From the NCBI GenBank assembly GCA_965200795.1, contig CBDAVB010000001.1, positions 62,001 to 126,000 of the forward strand: a stretch of 64,000 nt of DNA. The letters are read 5' to 3'. A program made the translations under genes and the position numbers. Positions within the stretch are counted from its first letter, which is position 1. Every line of letters begins with the position of its first letter. The notes below the pieces were generated by a model. It worked only from the letters and a program-made list of their open reading frames with translations, was not told the origin of the DNA and did no database searches. This document shows positions 24,112 through 33,276 of this stretch, piece by piece. The DNA is from Parashewanella sp965200795 (GTDB lineage Bacteria; Pseudomonadota; Gammaproteobacteria; Enterobacterales; Shewanellaceae).

Positions 24112-24145
24112 AGTTAAGGATACGTTTAAATAGTTAGCTTATATT

Positions 24146-24850
24146 CTAGCAATTATTTTGTTCAATCTGGTCAGCGCAGGCAATGTGATAGAAGAACTCA
24201 GCTATAATTTCATCCAGTTGAGCATCAATTGCTTTGAAAAGTTCTATTTTCTGCTCAGAAATAATACTACGTAAATCCTTTTGTTCAAACTTATCCATAT
24301 ACTCAAATGATTTAGGTGCAAAGCTTAGGTGCCAAGGCTCAGGGCCTACACCGCTTTTTCCTTGCTGATACGGGCGATAAAAGCCGTATTTATGAGCGTT
24401 TTCAGTCAGCCAGTCTGATAAATCAGCACAAGGACCGTCTGATTCATATTCTTGTGAAATTAATCGCAGATCAGATTTGCTGATATTGTTTGCGTCAAAC
24501 ACGTCAATGTCTGTACCCCAGTGATGACGTGACGCGCCAGGCAGCGCTGACCAGATTAAAATAGTCTTTACCAGCTCAGCCTGGTTTAATTGAGTAATAT
24601 CTACAGGTATAGAGTTTTTATCTAGGACTTTACGCTTGCCCGTGGCTTTATTGTTCCAGATATTAAGTTGTGCTTCAAAACTTCGGAAGCTTGAGCAAAC
24701 AGCAATATTGATACCTTCTTTCCATGCGTCAGACGTCATTTTCTCAAAAGCTTTCGCTGTTTCAGGCTCAAGCCAAAAGCCTTTAAACTTGACCAAATTA
24801 CTCGAGTCAAGCCCATATAGTAAAGCGTTAGTTACGCATCGTTTTAACAT
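24146..24850 (-). CDS. M15-family D-alanyl-D-alanine carboxypeptidase-like protein
   Basis: A 234-residue protein with the zinc-binding signature of M15B/VanY peptidases: SRHHWGTDIDVFD (His and Asp ligands) and EPWHLSF (catalytic Glu-Pro-Trp-His). CSSFRSFEAQ is the conserved substrate-side segment. No signal peptide is evident, so location is uncertain; family members usually trim peptidoglycan peptides. The start overlaps the dapE stop by 7 bp, indicating co-transcription with dapE and yffB. Confidence 0.88.
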   Translation of the reverse strand: MLKRCVTNALLYGLDSSNLVKFKGFWLEPETAKAFEKMTSDAWKEGINIAVCSSFRSFEAQLNIWNNKATGKRKVLDKNSIPVDITQLNQAELVKTILIWSALPGASRHHWGTDIDVFDANNISKSDLRLISQEYESDGPCADLSDWLTENAHKYGFYRPYQQGKSGVGPEPWHLSFAPKSFEYMDKFEQKDLRSIISEQKIELFKAIDAQLDEIIAEFFYHIACADQIEQNNC

Positions 24851-25974
24851 AACAGGTTTTCCAGAATTTGCTCATAGCAATCTGTTAACTTAATCAGGTC
24901 ATCAGTATTCACGCATTCATTAATTTTATGAATGGTTGCGTTAACCGGGCCGAACTCTATCACTTCCGCCCCTGTTGGTGCGATAAAACGACCGTCAGAT
25001 GTTCCGCCGGAGGTGAGTAGCTGTGTATTTAAACCAGTAACGTCACGGATGGCTTTTTGCGTGGCGTCGACGAGTTTTCCCTGAGAGGTCAAAAAAGGCA
25101 TTCCGTTAAACGTCCAGTCAATATCATAATCAAGTTCGTGCTTATCCAGAACATGTAAAACACGTTCAATGAGCAGCTCCGCGGTAACTTCAGTTGAATA
25201 TCTAAAGTTGAACATAATATCCACGCAACCGGGGACAACATTAGGAGCGCCCGTACCGCCGTTGATGTTTGCGATTTGAAAACTGGTTGGCGGGAAAAAG
25301 TCGTTACCATTGTCCCACACCGTCCGTGACAACTCGGTCAAAGCAGGTGACGCTTTATGAATCGGATTTAATGCCAAATGCGGGTAGGCTACATGCCCCT
25401 GTATTCCCTTAACTCTCAGATTCGCGGTTAAACTGCCTCGACGACCGTTTTTGACGACATCTCCGAGTTCGGACGTTGATGAAGGTTCGCCAACCAATGC
25501 CCAGGTGATTTTTTCGTTACGTGCTTCAAGCGTATCTATTACTCGGGTAGTACCGTTAATAAATGGACCTTCTTCATCACTGGTGATCAAAAAAGCAATT
25601 GAGCCGTTATGATCCGGATGCTTTTCAATAAACGTTTCAACGGCGACGATCATGGCGGCTAATGAACCTTTCATATCGGCTGCGCCGCGCCCGTAGAGCA
25701 TATTATCAACAAGCGTCGGCTCAAATGGCGGCGTGTTCCATTGACTGACATCACCAGAGGGCACAACATCTGTGTGACCGGCAAAACAAAAAACGGAACC
25801 TTCACTACCACGTCGAGCCCACATGTTGGTGGTGTCTTCAAACACCATAGATTCTACACTGAAACCAAGCGCTTTTAATCGCTCAGCCATAAGCTCCTGA
25901 CAGCCTTCATCTAGAGGTGTTACTGATTGGCGTGAAATAAGCTCTTTTGTCAACTCAATAACTTCATGGGTCAT
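24844..25974 (-). CDS. dapE: DapE, succinyl-diaminopimelate desuccinylase
   Basis: M20-family dinuclear zinc hydrolase that makes LL-diaminopimelate for lysine and peptidoglycan. The 376-residue protein has FAGHTDVVPSGD, YGRGAADMKGS and TSDEEGPF (metal ligands and catalytic Glu) and the C-terminal TSGGTSDGRF. Its ATG shares a base with the yffB stop (TAATG), so yffB-dapE-vanY-like form a tight operon, an arrangement in which ArsC/YffB next to dapE is common in gammaproteobacteria. Confidence 0.96.
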   Translation of the reverse strand: MTHEVIELTKELISRQSVTPLDEGCQELMAERLKALGFSVESMVFEDTTNMWARRGSEGSVFCFAGHTDVVPSGDVSQWNTPPFEPTLVDNMLYGRGAADMKGSLAAMIVAVETFIEKHPDHNGSIAFLITSDEEGPFINGTTRVIDTLEARNEKITWALVGEPSSTSELGDVVKNGRRGSLTANLRVKGIQGHVAYPHLALNPIHKASPALTELSRTVWDNGNDFFPPTSFQIANINGGTGAPNVVPGCVDIMFNFRYSTEVTAELLIERVLHVLDKHELDYDIDWTFNGMPFLTSQGKLVDATQKAIRDVTGLNTQLLTSGGTSDGRFIAPTGAEVIEFGPVNATIHKINECVNTDDLIKLTDCYEQILENLLC

Positions 25975-26336
25975 TATTTAAAAATCTCTTGATACTGATC
26001 TGCTTTAAAACCTGTATGAACTTGATCATCAACTACAAGAATAGGGCGTTTTATTAGAGTAGGATACTCCAGCATTAATTTAATAGCTTTAGCTTCAGAG
26101 ATATCTGTTTTTTCGGCATCAGTTAGATTTCTGAAACTGGTGCTGCGTTTGTTGAAAATCATTTCCCATGATAAAGCTGAACTCCAGAACTGAAGTAGCT
26201 CTTCAGTTAAACCGTCTTCTCGAAAGTCAACGAAGTTGAAATGAATATTTTCGGTTTCTAACCATTTTTTGGCTTTACGTACAGTATCGCACGTTTTGGG
26301 AGATATGCCGTATAAGACAACTTTAGGTTTCATCAT
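25974..26336 (-). CDS. yffB: ArsC/Spx-family protein YffB
   Basis: A 120-residue thioredoxin-fold protein with the single N-terminal cysteine in SPKTCDTVRKA and the conserved C-terminal KRPILV segment of the ArsC-like YffB group. These proteins sit upstream of dapE in many gammaproteobacteria; YffB is not thought to be an arsenate reductase in vivo and its substrate is unknown. It is the first gene of the yffB-dapE-vanY-like operon. Confidence 0.9.
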   Translation of the reverse strand: MMKPKVVLYGISPKTCDTVRKAKKWLETENIHFNFVDFREDGLTEELLQFWSSALSWEMIFNKRSTSFRNLTDAEKTDISEAKAIKLMLEYPTLIKRPILVVDDQVHTGFKADQYQEIFK

Positions 26337-26569
26337 AATATTCTAATAAATTTAACAATAAGGTAAGTCTAACAGTGAGTAAGACGAAAGCATATAGTCA
26401 CTATAGATAGGTTCAGTGCCATCAGACAAGAAGACGGGGATAGTATCAGAAGGTAAGCAGCATTAGCCGAAGTATACGCTGTAAAGCATTATCCTAAAAA
26501 ACTCAGTTGACCGCTTTGAATTACTTCAACTCGTTTTAATTAATTATTGGTAAACTCCCAGCTTTGCCG

Positions 26570-26848
26570 GGAAGACTGAAGAAGTTAATGAAAGATCATG
26601 TTCACATCTGTTTAAGTATTCCGCCAGAGTATGCGGTTTCGTATGTTGTCGGTTTCTTGAAAGGGAAAAGGGCGATGTCAATTGCCCGTAACTTTAAAGT
26701 TAGGCAGAGAAATTTTTCAGGAGAAGAGTTCTGGGTTCGTGGTTATTTTGTTTCCACAGCCGGTTTAGTTGAGGATGTTGTAAGAGAGTACATCAGAAAT
26801 CAGGAAAAGGAAGATGAGCATCGAGATCAACTAAAGTTTGGATTATAG
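26570..26848 (+). pseudogene. IS200/IS605-family TnpA, 3' fragment
   Basis: The frame reads MKDHVHICLSIPPEYAV, YVVGFLKGKRAMSIARNF and later EFWVRGYFVSTAGLVEDVVREYI, the C-terminal half of an IS200 Y1 transposase. It keeps the HVH part of the HUH motif and the REYIRNQE helix, but in IS200 enzymes the catalytic Tyr lies in the same VREYIRNQE helix. The N-terminal half is missing. The sequence after the stop (gtgcgctttgagcgc and cctccggcttaaccgaagg) forms the IS200-type end hairpins to about 26930. Not functional. Confidence 0.85.
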
Positions 26849-27075
26849 TGCGCTTTGAGCGCAATTTAAGCCCTTTGAGGGCGGGCGTAACCCAATGCTA
26901 ATACCTCCGGCTTAACCGAAGGTAATTTAACTCTTAATTCATGGTGTACTTACGCAAAAGGAAGTATAAGAAAGCAAACTGTGATCCGGCTCAAATTTTA
27001 ATTATCGTCTGATTAAAAACGTCCGCGATCTCGCCCTCAATCATTCATCTCTGATGAGTGGATATTTTTAACCGG

Positions 27076-28188
27076 CTAATTCATATGCGTAAAATTTGAA
27101 AAATTCGTCGCCGAAAAAGAAATGAACTCAGTTACTTCAATTACTTTTACACATGCGTCTATTGTGCCCATAGCCAATACTAATGCTTCAATACATACAA
27201 TGAGTAAGCTAGATCTAATTCTCAGAAAGCTGTCAAATTTACCAAGGAAGATTTGGCTTTTGATAGAGGAGATTAAATCAATTATTTCAGTATAAAGAAT
27301 GCATAGGTCATTATGATTGGCAATATGGCTAATTTTTATTTGAGGTAGCTCATCAGAAAACATGAAATGCTCAGTTAATAAATTCAATGCCGCAACATAA
27401 CCCGGATAAAAAGTGCTTTGTTTCTCTGATAGTTTGTCCATATTTTTGTTAGAATTTGCTGCTTTAATTTTGGTCAAAGTGTACTCGATCTTATCTAAAG
27501 CCAATTTGCCGCCTCTAATCTCTTCATCAGACGGGCTCTCAAATTGCGGAAAGGTATTATCATTTTTTATTATATATCCTTGATTTCTCAGATATCGGCA
27601 TACTAAATCTTTATTGCTCTTTATCTTACCGTTTGTTAACTTTATCATTTTAAGGATAAGTTCAGGTGTGAAGACAATCGGCTGGCCATTAAAGGTAATT
27701 CTGTTTGGAAAATTCAGAGGAGTTTTTCCTGCTTGGATATTCGCATGTCTTCTTGCTTCTAGTGTTCCGAATTCTTTGAAATATTTTTTAAAAATCGGAT
27801 CACAGATTTTCTTTATTAATTTTATAACAGCAGGCGAGCCGCTGATGAAATGATATTCGCTTTTTTCCTGTTGATTGTCGGGCTTAGATAAGGGGTCTGT
27901 TTTGACGATTTGCCAAATTGAGACAGAACTAGGGTCACTTGTAAACGATTTACCTTGATCTTCAATGAAATTCAAAAATTTTTGTTTAAAATCAGTTTCA
28001 TCAAATTCGTCTATTTTTATATTTGACACCCAATAAGTTTCAAATGTTGCTTCAAGTGGTGGATTTAATTTTACAGCAATAACCGAGTCAGTAAGAGAGT
28101 CTTTTTTGGAAATGATATCCATTGTTGTCTCTGACTGATATGTTAAACAATAACCCGAATTAGATATTTCAAAATTACAAGAAGCCAT
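27076..28188 (-). CDS. Hypothetical protein, AT-rich, unrecognised
   Basis: A 370-residue protein with no family I recognise. It starts MASCNFEISNSGYC, is rich in Lys, Ile, Asn and Ser, and has a C-terminal stretch of hydrophobic helices (SLLIVCIEALVLAMG and later). No signal peptide. Base composition is clearly more AT-rich than kdsB or dapE nearby, and it stands alone between an IS200 relic and an ISAs1 element, so horizontal acquisition is likely. The N-terminal MAS and isolated setting resemble those of the PPR-like gene, but that is weak evidence of a link. Confidence 0.6.
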   Translation of the reverse strand: MASCNFEISNSGYCLTYQSETTMDIISKKDSLTDSVIAVKLNPPLEATFETYWVSNIKIDEFDETDFKQKFLNFIEDQGKSFTSDPSSVSIWQIVKTDPLSKPDNQQEKSEYHFISGSPAVIKLIKKICDPIFKKYFKEFGTLEARRHANIQAGKTPLNFPNRITFNGQPIVFTPELILKMIKLTNGKIKSNKDLVCRYLRNQGYIIKNDNTFPQFESPSDEEIRGGKLALDKIEYTLTKIKAANSNKNMDKLSEKQSTFYPGYVAALNLLTEHFMFSDELPQIKISHIANHNDLCILYTEIIDLISSIKSQIFLGKFDSFLRIRSSLLIVCIEALVLAMGTIDACVKVIEVTEFISFSATNFSNFTHMN

Positions 28189-28348
28189 GATTAATATCCC
28201 CTTTTCCGAAATGATACCGATGAGAAAACGTCAATAAATTTCGTTTAGAAAGTGTTAAAGCGATTGTGACAAATGCTGATCTGAGTACTCGCTTAAAAGC
28301 TTTTAACTCACAAAATTTGTAAAAACTTATCAATGTATCATAAATTCA

Positions 28349-29589
28349 CCAGGGCGGGATTACGCTTTGTTGAATTTTTCACCAAATAAAATCTCATCCC
28401 TAAATTTTGCATCCCAACTCGCTCTTTGCATCTTCCCTGCAACGCTATCTTTGGAAGAGTGACTTTTCACCAAGTTAAGTATCTTCCGCCTAATCGTCGC
28501 TAAATTCTTGGCTCCATCATCGGCATAAATTTTACAATCATCTTCTCTAAAAGTGACATCGAGAACCCGGTGCTGACTATTCCCGATTGACCAGTGTTTG
28601 CGTATATACTGAACAACATCCTTTACATCACTTGTCAATGAAGTGATGTAGTAAGATGTTTCTTGGCTGATTTTATCCTTTATATCTCTTGTACGAGTCA
28701 CTTCGATAACGGCGCGGCTATCTTGAAAATCAGCGGTTTTATCGAACCAGTCTGTTATTGGTAAAAGACGATAATGCCTCTCATTAATTCGCCCGTGTTC
28801 ACCATCTAACTCCATAAAATGATTCTGTTTTACAAGTTCCGGTGTGTCTCGGTAGCCTTTATGGAAATACGCTTTAATTTCGGCAAGCAATTTACCCTGG
28901 TTCTTTTTTACCTGAAGAACGTAGTCACCTTTACCTTCACGTATTAAGGCCGTTGTTTCTTTCTGGCAATGCATGGCATCAGCGGTAATCACCGCATTTT
29001 CAACATCCATCTTTTTGAGCATGGATTGCATCACGGGTATTTCGTTGGTTTTGTCAGGCGTTTCTTTTTGATAAATAATGAGTCCGTTATCTACAACCAT
29101 AGCTGTCATAAATTGAAGCGCGTCAATGTCATCACCATGTTTAGAGCCACAGGCCACTTTACCATCAAAGCTAATGTGCTCTTTGCTGCCTTTTTCCCGC
29201 ATAGCGTTTGAAAAATTAATAAAACAAGAAATTAAACTCTCGGCTTTGATGCCTCTTATAATTCTTCCTATTGAGTGTCTTGTGGGGATTCCGTTACTAA
29301 ACGAGCGATACTGTCTTAACCAGTTCAATTGAGCTTCACCGAAAATATTTATTGATTTCCAGCCCCTTGCGCCACAGAGTACTGCTGCAATGGTAAGAAA
29401 AATAATATCTGCTAACTCATATTCTTTATTAGCCTCTGCACGGTGTTCTTCAACTTGTTCAATCTCTTCCATAAAATTCATAATCAGGCCCAAATCAGTC
29501 TTAAGTTAGTGATCTGATCATCGACCTTTAAGAAAGTTCAAAATAATTTAAATTATTTTATCAAGAAAAAAAGCGCGATCCCGCCCTGG
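28349..29589 (-). mobile_element. ISAs1-family element
   Basis: Inverted ends ccagggcgggat... / ...atcccgccctgg flank the transposase gene. No matching target duplication is seen (flanks taaattca and cctaatgt), so one side was probably rearranged after insertion. A relic of the same end occurs at 59885-59930. Confidence 0.9.
28360..29493 (-). CDS. ISAs1-family transposase
   Basis: A 377-residue transposase of the ISAs1/H-repeat-associated type: N-terminal EYELADIIFLTIAAVLCGARGW, then ISFDGKVACGSKHG (first Asp), VITADAMHCQKETT (second Asp), DYVLQVKKNQGKL and the C-terminal YIRKHWSIGNSQHRVLDVTFREDD with the catalytic region. Length and motif order are those of the family. The frame is intact. 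Confidence 0.93.
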   Translation of the reverse strand: MGLIMNFMEEIEQVEEHRAEANKEYELADIIFLTIAAVLCGARGWKSINIFGEAQLNWLRQYRSFSNGIPTRHSIGRIIRGIKAESLISCFINFSNAMREKGSKEHISFDGKVACGSKHGDDIDALQFMTAMVVDNGLIIYQKETPDKTNEIPVMQSMLKKMDVENAVITADAMHCQKETTALIREGKGDYVLQVKKNQGKLLAEIKAYFHKGYRDTPELVKQNHFMELDGEHGRINERHYRLLPITDWFDKTADFQDSRAVIEVTRTRDIKDKISQETSYYITSLTSDVKDVVQYIRKHWSIGNSQHRVLDVTFREDDCKIYADDGAKNLATIRRKILNLVKSHSSKDSVAGKMQRASWDAKFRDEILFGEKFNKA

Positions 29590-29654
29590 CCTAATGTTAA
29601 GCATGGCACCGATGTTTCGCAAAAAGTTGATGCCCACGGATTGGCTGTTTATAA

Positions 29655-30769
29655 CTCATGTTACGCAACAGCCTCAGATTTAGTGCATAATCTGAGGCAT
29701 GAACGAAGCATTAGTAGACCTGTATAGCGATTACCTACTTTCCAGCTTTGGACAAGCAACAGCCACAGGGATGTCAGAAATGCTGGATGGTGCTTACAGT
29801 CATGATCAGGTAACAAGACTCCTCTCCACGAACGACTTTACCAGTAAGACATTGTGGGGAATGGTGAAATCTACAGTTAGGCAAATAGAGTCAGAAGATG
29901 CTGTATTGATTTTCGATGACACAATTGAAGAAAAACCTTATACAGATGAAGATGCCTTAGTTACTTGGCATTATGACCACACAAAAGGGCGAATGGTTAA
30001 AGGCATAAACCTGCTTAACTGCCTTTATCACACGCAAGGCGTATCCATTCCTGTTTCTTACAAACTTATTGAAAAGCCGGTTCAATATTGTGATTTAAAA
30101 ACAAAGAAGCTACGTAGAGCTTCTGAAACAACAAAAAATGAAGATTTTAGAGAAATTTTACATGTAAGTTGTCAAAACCAACTTAAATTTAAATATGTGT
30201 TAGCCGACTCTTGGTTTTGTTCAAATGAAAATATGAAATATATCAAACATAACTGCCACAAAGATTTCGTAATGGCTTGTAAATCAAATCGTCTGATATC
30301 GTTGAGTAAAGATGATAAAAGGCACAAAATATCACAGCGAGTAGATACGCTTGAATTTCAAGAAGGGCAATCTGTAAAGGTTTGGATCGCAGGAGTGGAT
30401 TTCGCTTTGCTACTATCCAAACAAGTCTTTAAAAACAAAGACGGAAGCACAGGTGAGCTTTATTTGTTATGCAGTGATCTTGATTGTAGTGATGAGTTAA
30501 TACAAGCAATCTATCAAAAACGATGGAATGTAGAAGTATTTCACAAGTCCTTGAAATCAAATGCGGGGATTACTCGATCACCAGCACATACGATAAGAAC
30601 TCAAAGTAACCACCAGTTTCTTTCAATTTATAGTGCGTTTAAGTTAGAAACACTGTCTTTGAAGCTAAATTTAGGCAAATTCGGCTTAAAGGCAAAACTG
30701 TACATGAAAGCCCTAAAAACAGCTTTTACAGAACTTCAGTCTCTAAAAGCTGTTACTGCGTAACATGAG
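29655..30769 (+). mobile_element. IS4/IS701-type element (second type)
   Basis: Inverted ends ctcatgttacgca / tgcgtaacatgag with an exact 7-bp duplication tttataa at 29648-29654 and 30770-30776. Distinct in sequence from the 1,109-bp IS701-type elements but with the same target size. Confidence 0.93.
29699..30763 (+). CDS. DDE transposase (IS4/IS701 superfamily), second type
   Basis: A 354-residue transposase with VLIFDDTIEEKPY (first acidic pair), GRMVKGINLLNCLY, YVLADSWFCSNENM (second Asp) and KRWNVEVFHKSLKSNAGI (Glu), the same architecture as the 346-residue enzymes in this window but clearly a different lineage. The frame is intact. Confidence 0.88.
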   Translation: MNEALVDLYSDYLLSSFGQATATGMSEMLDGAYSHDQVTRLLSTNDFTSKTLWGMVKSTVRQIESEDAVLIFDDTIEEKPYTDEDALVTWHYDHTKGRMVKGINLLNCLYHTQGVSIPVSYKLIEKPVQYCDLKTKKLRRASETTKNEDFREILHVSCQNQLKFKYVLADSWFCSNENMKYIKHNCHKDFVMACKSNRLISLSKDDKRHKISQRVDTLEFQEGQSVKVWIAGVDFALLLSKQVFKNKDGSTGELYLLCSDLDCSDELIQAIYQKRWNVEVFHKSLKSNAGITRSPAHTIRTQSNHQFLSIYSAFKLETLSLKLNLGKFGLKAKLYMKALKTAFTELQSLKAVTA

Positions 30770-31200
30770 TTTATAAGTTAAACCCGGCTAAAAAAGGTGT
30801 ATGTCCACACACAACAAATCAAGAAGAAATTGCAAAATATATTGAAAACTTATCTGTTATTGTCCAATTCTTAGATAAAAATGAAAAGATAATATCTAAA
30901 AGAAAAAAATTAGAGCAAGCCCGGGATAGTGATAATAGCTGGGTGTTGGTTGAACAATTTGATAGTTTTCCGATGATTAGTAATCACTGTTTGAAGACGG
31001 TGAAACTGCCGAATCCTGTTATTCATACTGAAGAAGTCGTTTTAAATTGTGAGAAGGAAAGTGAAAGCTTAAAAAATGAGGATAAAAAAACTTCAGTTCA
31101 GGAATCACTCGTAGAACAAGGTTCAGGAAAGGAAAAGGTTTTTGGTATTCAAGAAGAGTATCCCGCATGCAGGGTGATGTGGAGGTTGAGGGTTAGAGAC

Positions 31201-32493
31201 GAGGGCGTTCAAAATTCTGTGTCAGCCTAAATTCTAAATTTCTAATACGTTATCCAATCTGCCTTCAAAATGGATTGCAAATTGTGACAATGCTAGCCTC
31301 CAATTTTGGACTGGCATTGTCCACTTTTTAGAGGCATTCAATATGCCCGCATAAAGCAATTTTAGCAAGCTGTTTTCATTTGGAAATGCCCCTTTTGTTT
31401 TGGTGAGTTTCCTAAACTGGCGATGTACGGCTTCAATCGCATTGGTCGTGTAAATCACTCGACGTACATATTCTGGATATTTGAAGTAAACGGACAAGTT
31501 CTCCCACTTTCTGCGCCAAGAGTCGATAACGATTGGATACTGGCTACCCCATTTGTTTTCCAGCTCATCTAAAGCCGTTTCAGCAGCCGATTTACTTGTC
31601 GCTCTGTAAACCGGCTTTAAATCAGCCATAAACGCCTTTTGATGCTTAGATGCCACATACTTCATTGAGTTGCGTACCTGATGAATTACGCAAAGCTGAA
31701 CTTCTGTCTCCGGGTAAATGCTGGCAATAGCTTCAGGAAAACCGTTTAACCCGTCAACACAAGCAATTAAGATATCCTTAACACCACGATTATGAAGATC
31801 GGTCAGTACCGAAAGCCAATAATTAGCACCTTCTGACTCTGAAAGATACAGGCCAAGTAACTCTTTCTTACCTTCGAGATTAACGCCTAGAATCGTGTAA
31901 ATAGCCTTACTGACATAGCGACCATTGTCTTTGACTTTATAGTGAATCGCATCCAGCCAAATAATTGGATAGACCTCGTCTAAACTGCGTTGCTGCCATT
32001 CTTTGAGCTGAGGAATAAGCTGATCGGTCACAGCCGTCAAACTGGCTTCTGAAAGCTCTAAACCATACAAATCAGCCACATGAGATTTGATATCACGATA
32101 ACTCATACCCATTGAAAACATTGACAAAATCTTACGATCAATTTCATCAGAGAGCTTAGTTTGATTTTTTTTGACAAGCTGAGGCTCAAAGTTGCCGGCT
32201 CTGTCTCTTGGCGTTTCTAACTCAAATTCGCCAACTGAAGATTTAACGGTTTTTTTACTAAAACCATTTCTTCGATTGGGCTCAAGATCTGAGTCTAAAT
32301 GTTGATCAAGTTCTGCTTTAAGCGCTGCTTCTGTTAGTTGTTTGATTAAAGGGGTGAGAACACCATCCGCACCAGTTAAACCTTTACCTGATTGAAGTTG
32401 TTCTAAAGCTTTATTGAAATCGAAATTTTGAGTCATTATGTCATTCCTGTTTTTGACATTTTACCGAAATGACACAGATTTCTAAACACTACC
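31201..32493 (-). mobile_element. IS256-family element, copy 4
   Basis: 1,293 bp with the 8-bp duplication ttagagac at 31193-31200 and 32494-32501. It interrupts the last seven codons of the unknown gene 29590-32519. Confidence 0.96.
31234..32436 (-). CDS. IS256-family transposase, copy 4
   Basis: Intact 400-residue mutator-type transposase, the same protein as copies 1 and 2, with the DDE residues D162, D228 and E335 intact. Confidence 0.96.
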   Translation of the reverse strand: MTQNFDFNKALEQLQSGKGLTGADGVLTPLIKQLTEAALKAELDQHLDSDLEPNRRNGFSKKTVKSSVGEFELETPRDRAGNFEPQLVKKNQTKLSDEIDRKILSMFSMGMSYRDIKSHVADLYGLELSEASLTAVTDQLIPQLKEWQQRSLDEVYPIIWLDAIHYKVKDNGRYVSKAIYTILGVNLEGKKELLGLYLSESEGANYWLSVLTDLHNRGVKDILIACVDGLNGFPEAIASIYPETEVQLCVIHQVRNSMKYVASKHQKAFMADLKPVYRATSKSAAETALDELENKWGSQYPIVIDSWRRKWENLSVYFKYPEYVRRVIYTTNAIEAVHRQFRKLTKTKGAFPNENSLLKLLYAGILNASKKWTMPVQNWRLALSQFAIHFEGRLDNVLEI

Positions 32494-32515
32494 TTAGAGA
32501 CCCTCGGCTACCCGA

Positions 32516-33118
32516 TTAAGCGTCTTGGAATAATTTATTACACTCTTCTTCCAGCAAACCACCTATAATTTCTGTATTCCTGAATGGTGTTTTATCGCTG
32601 ACTTCTTGAGCTCGTATATTGATTTGCTTCCAACCAATATTTTGCAAAAATGGAATAGATGTACCGTAAAAAACATTTTTAATTCCTGCCCACTCAATAG
32701 CACTTTGACACATAGGACATGGCTCTGCTGTTGTATATAAGTCAAATTCAGACCATGTATTATTACTTCTATGTATCGCACAATTATTTATTGCAACTAT
32801 TTCACCATGAAGAGTTGGGTTATCTATCGATTGGTTATACCCTCTTGAAATTATCTCACCTGTGAGCCGATTTACAATAACAGCACCAAAAGGATATTTA
32901 GGGATCTTTTTTGCCTCTTCAATCGCAAACTGCATATAATATTCATGGCTTTGATGAAAAAGTTTTTCTTTTTTTATAATATTTGCTTTTACATTACCTG
33001 GAAGTAAATTAGCTGAAATCATTACCAAAAAGTTAACCATCAATTCTCTTTTCGATAACTGTCTAAAAAAAACACCATGGTCTTTTGCTTGACATTTGGA
33101 AATTTGCTTCTTCTTCAT
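32516..33118 (-). CDS. CDA/TadA-fold nucleoside or guanine deaminase with hydrophobic leader
   Basis: The zinc deaminase signature is complete: HGEIVAI (His ligand and catalytic Glu) and AEPCPMCQSA (two Cys ligands), followed by VFYGTSI, typical of guanine/cytosine-type deaminases of the CDA superfamily. I chose the ATG at 33118 (MKKKQISK); a longer frame extends into the group II intron and is not credible. Residues ~23-45 contain KRELMVNFLVMISANLLPG, a possible membrane or export leader, unusual for this normally cytoplasmic family. Base use is AT-rich. Substrate not predictable from sequence alone. Confidence 0.78.
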   Translation of the reverse strand: MKKKQISKCQAKDHGVFFRQLSKRELMVNFLVMISANLLPGNVKANIIKKEKLFHQSHEYYMQFAIEEAKKIPKYPFGAVIVNRLTGEIISRGYNQSIDNPTLHGEIVAINNCAIHRSNNTWSEFDLYTTAEPCPMCQSAIEWAGIKNVFYGTSIPFLQNIGWKQINIRAQEVSDKTPFRNTEIIGGLLEEECNKLFQDA

Positions 33119-33276
33119 AACAAGTACCATCTGAAGTAAGTAAATTAACAGTATAGTATAGTCCGAGTTATTGCCAGTACCTTGTGGACGCATAATCGGG
33201 ATAGGGAGATGCTTCACGACACCTCTCCTCCCACACCACCGGCCATACGGATCACGTAGCACGGCGGTTCATTTTC

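Larger units (their letters stand above)
29590..32519 (+). pseudogene. Unknown gene cut by ISAs1 and interrupted by two IS
   Basis: Joining 29590-29654, 30777-31200 and 32502-32519 (removing two IS and one copy of each target duplication) gives a continuous frame of 168 codons. It begins PNVKHGTDVSQKVDAHGLAV, continues YKLNPAKKGVCPHTTNQEE, IAKYIENLSVIVQFLDKNE and KIISKRKKLEQARDSDNSW, and ends MWRLRVRDPRLPD then TAA. The 5' part is lost at the ISAs1 border. The product is Lys/Glu-rich with a likely coiled-coil-prone central region. I do not recognise a family. Its stop overlaps the end of the convergent deaminase gene. Confidence 0.72.

Noticed and set aside
30943..31230. 95-residue frame as a separate small gene
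   Set aside because: It is an internal part of the larger broken gene rebuilt from 29590-32519 and runs into the IS256 end.
32516..33262. Deaminase starting at 33262 (MLRDPYGRWCG...)
   Set aside because: The extra residues are translated from domain V-VI of the intron and its 3' border; the ATG at 33118 is used instead.
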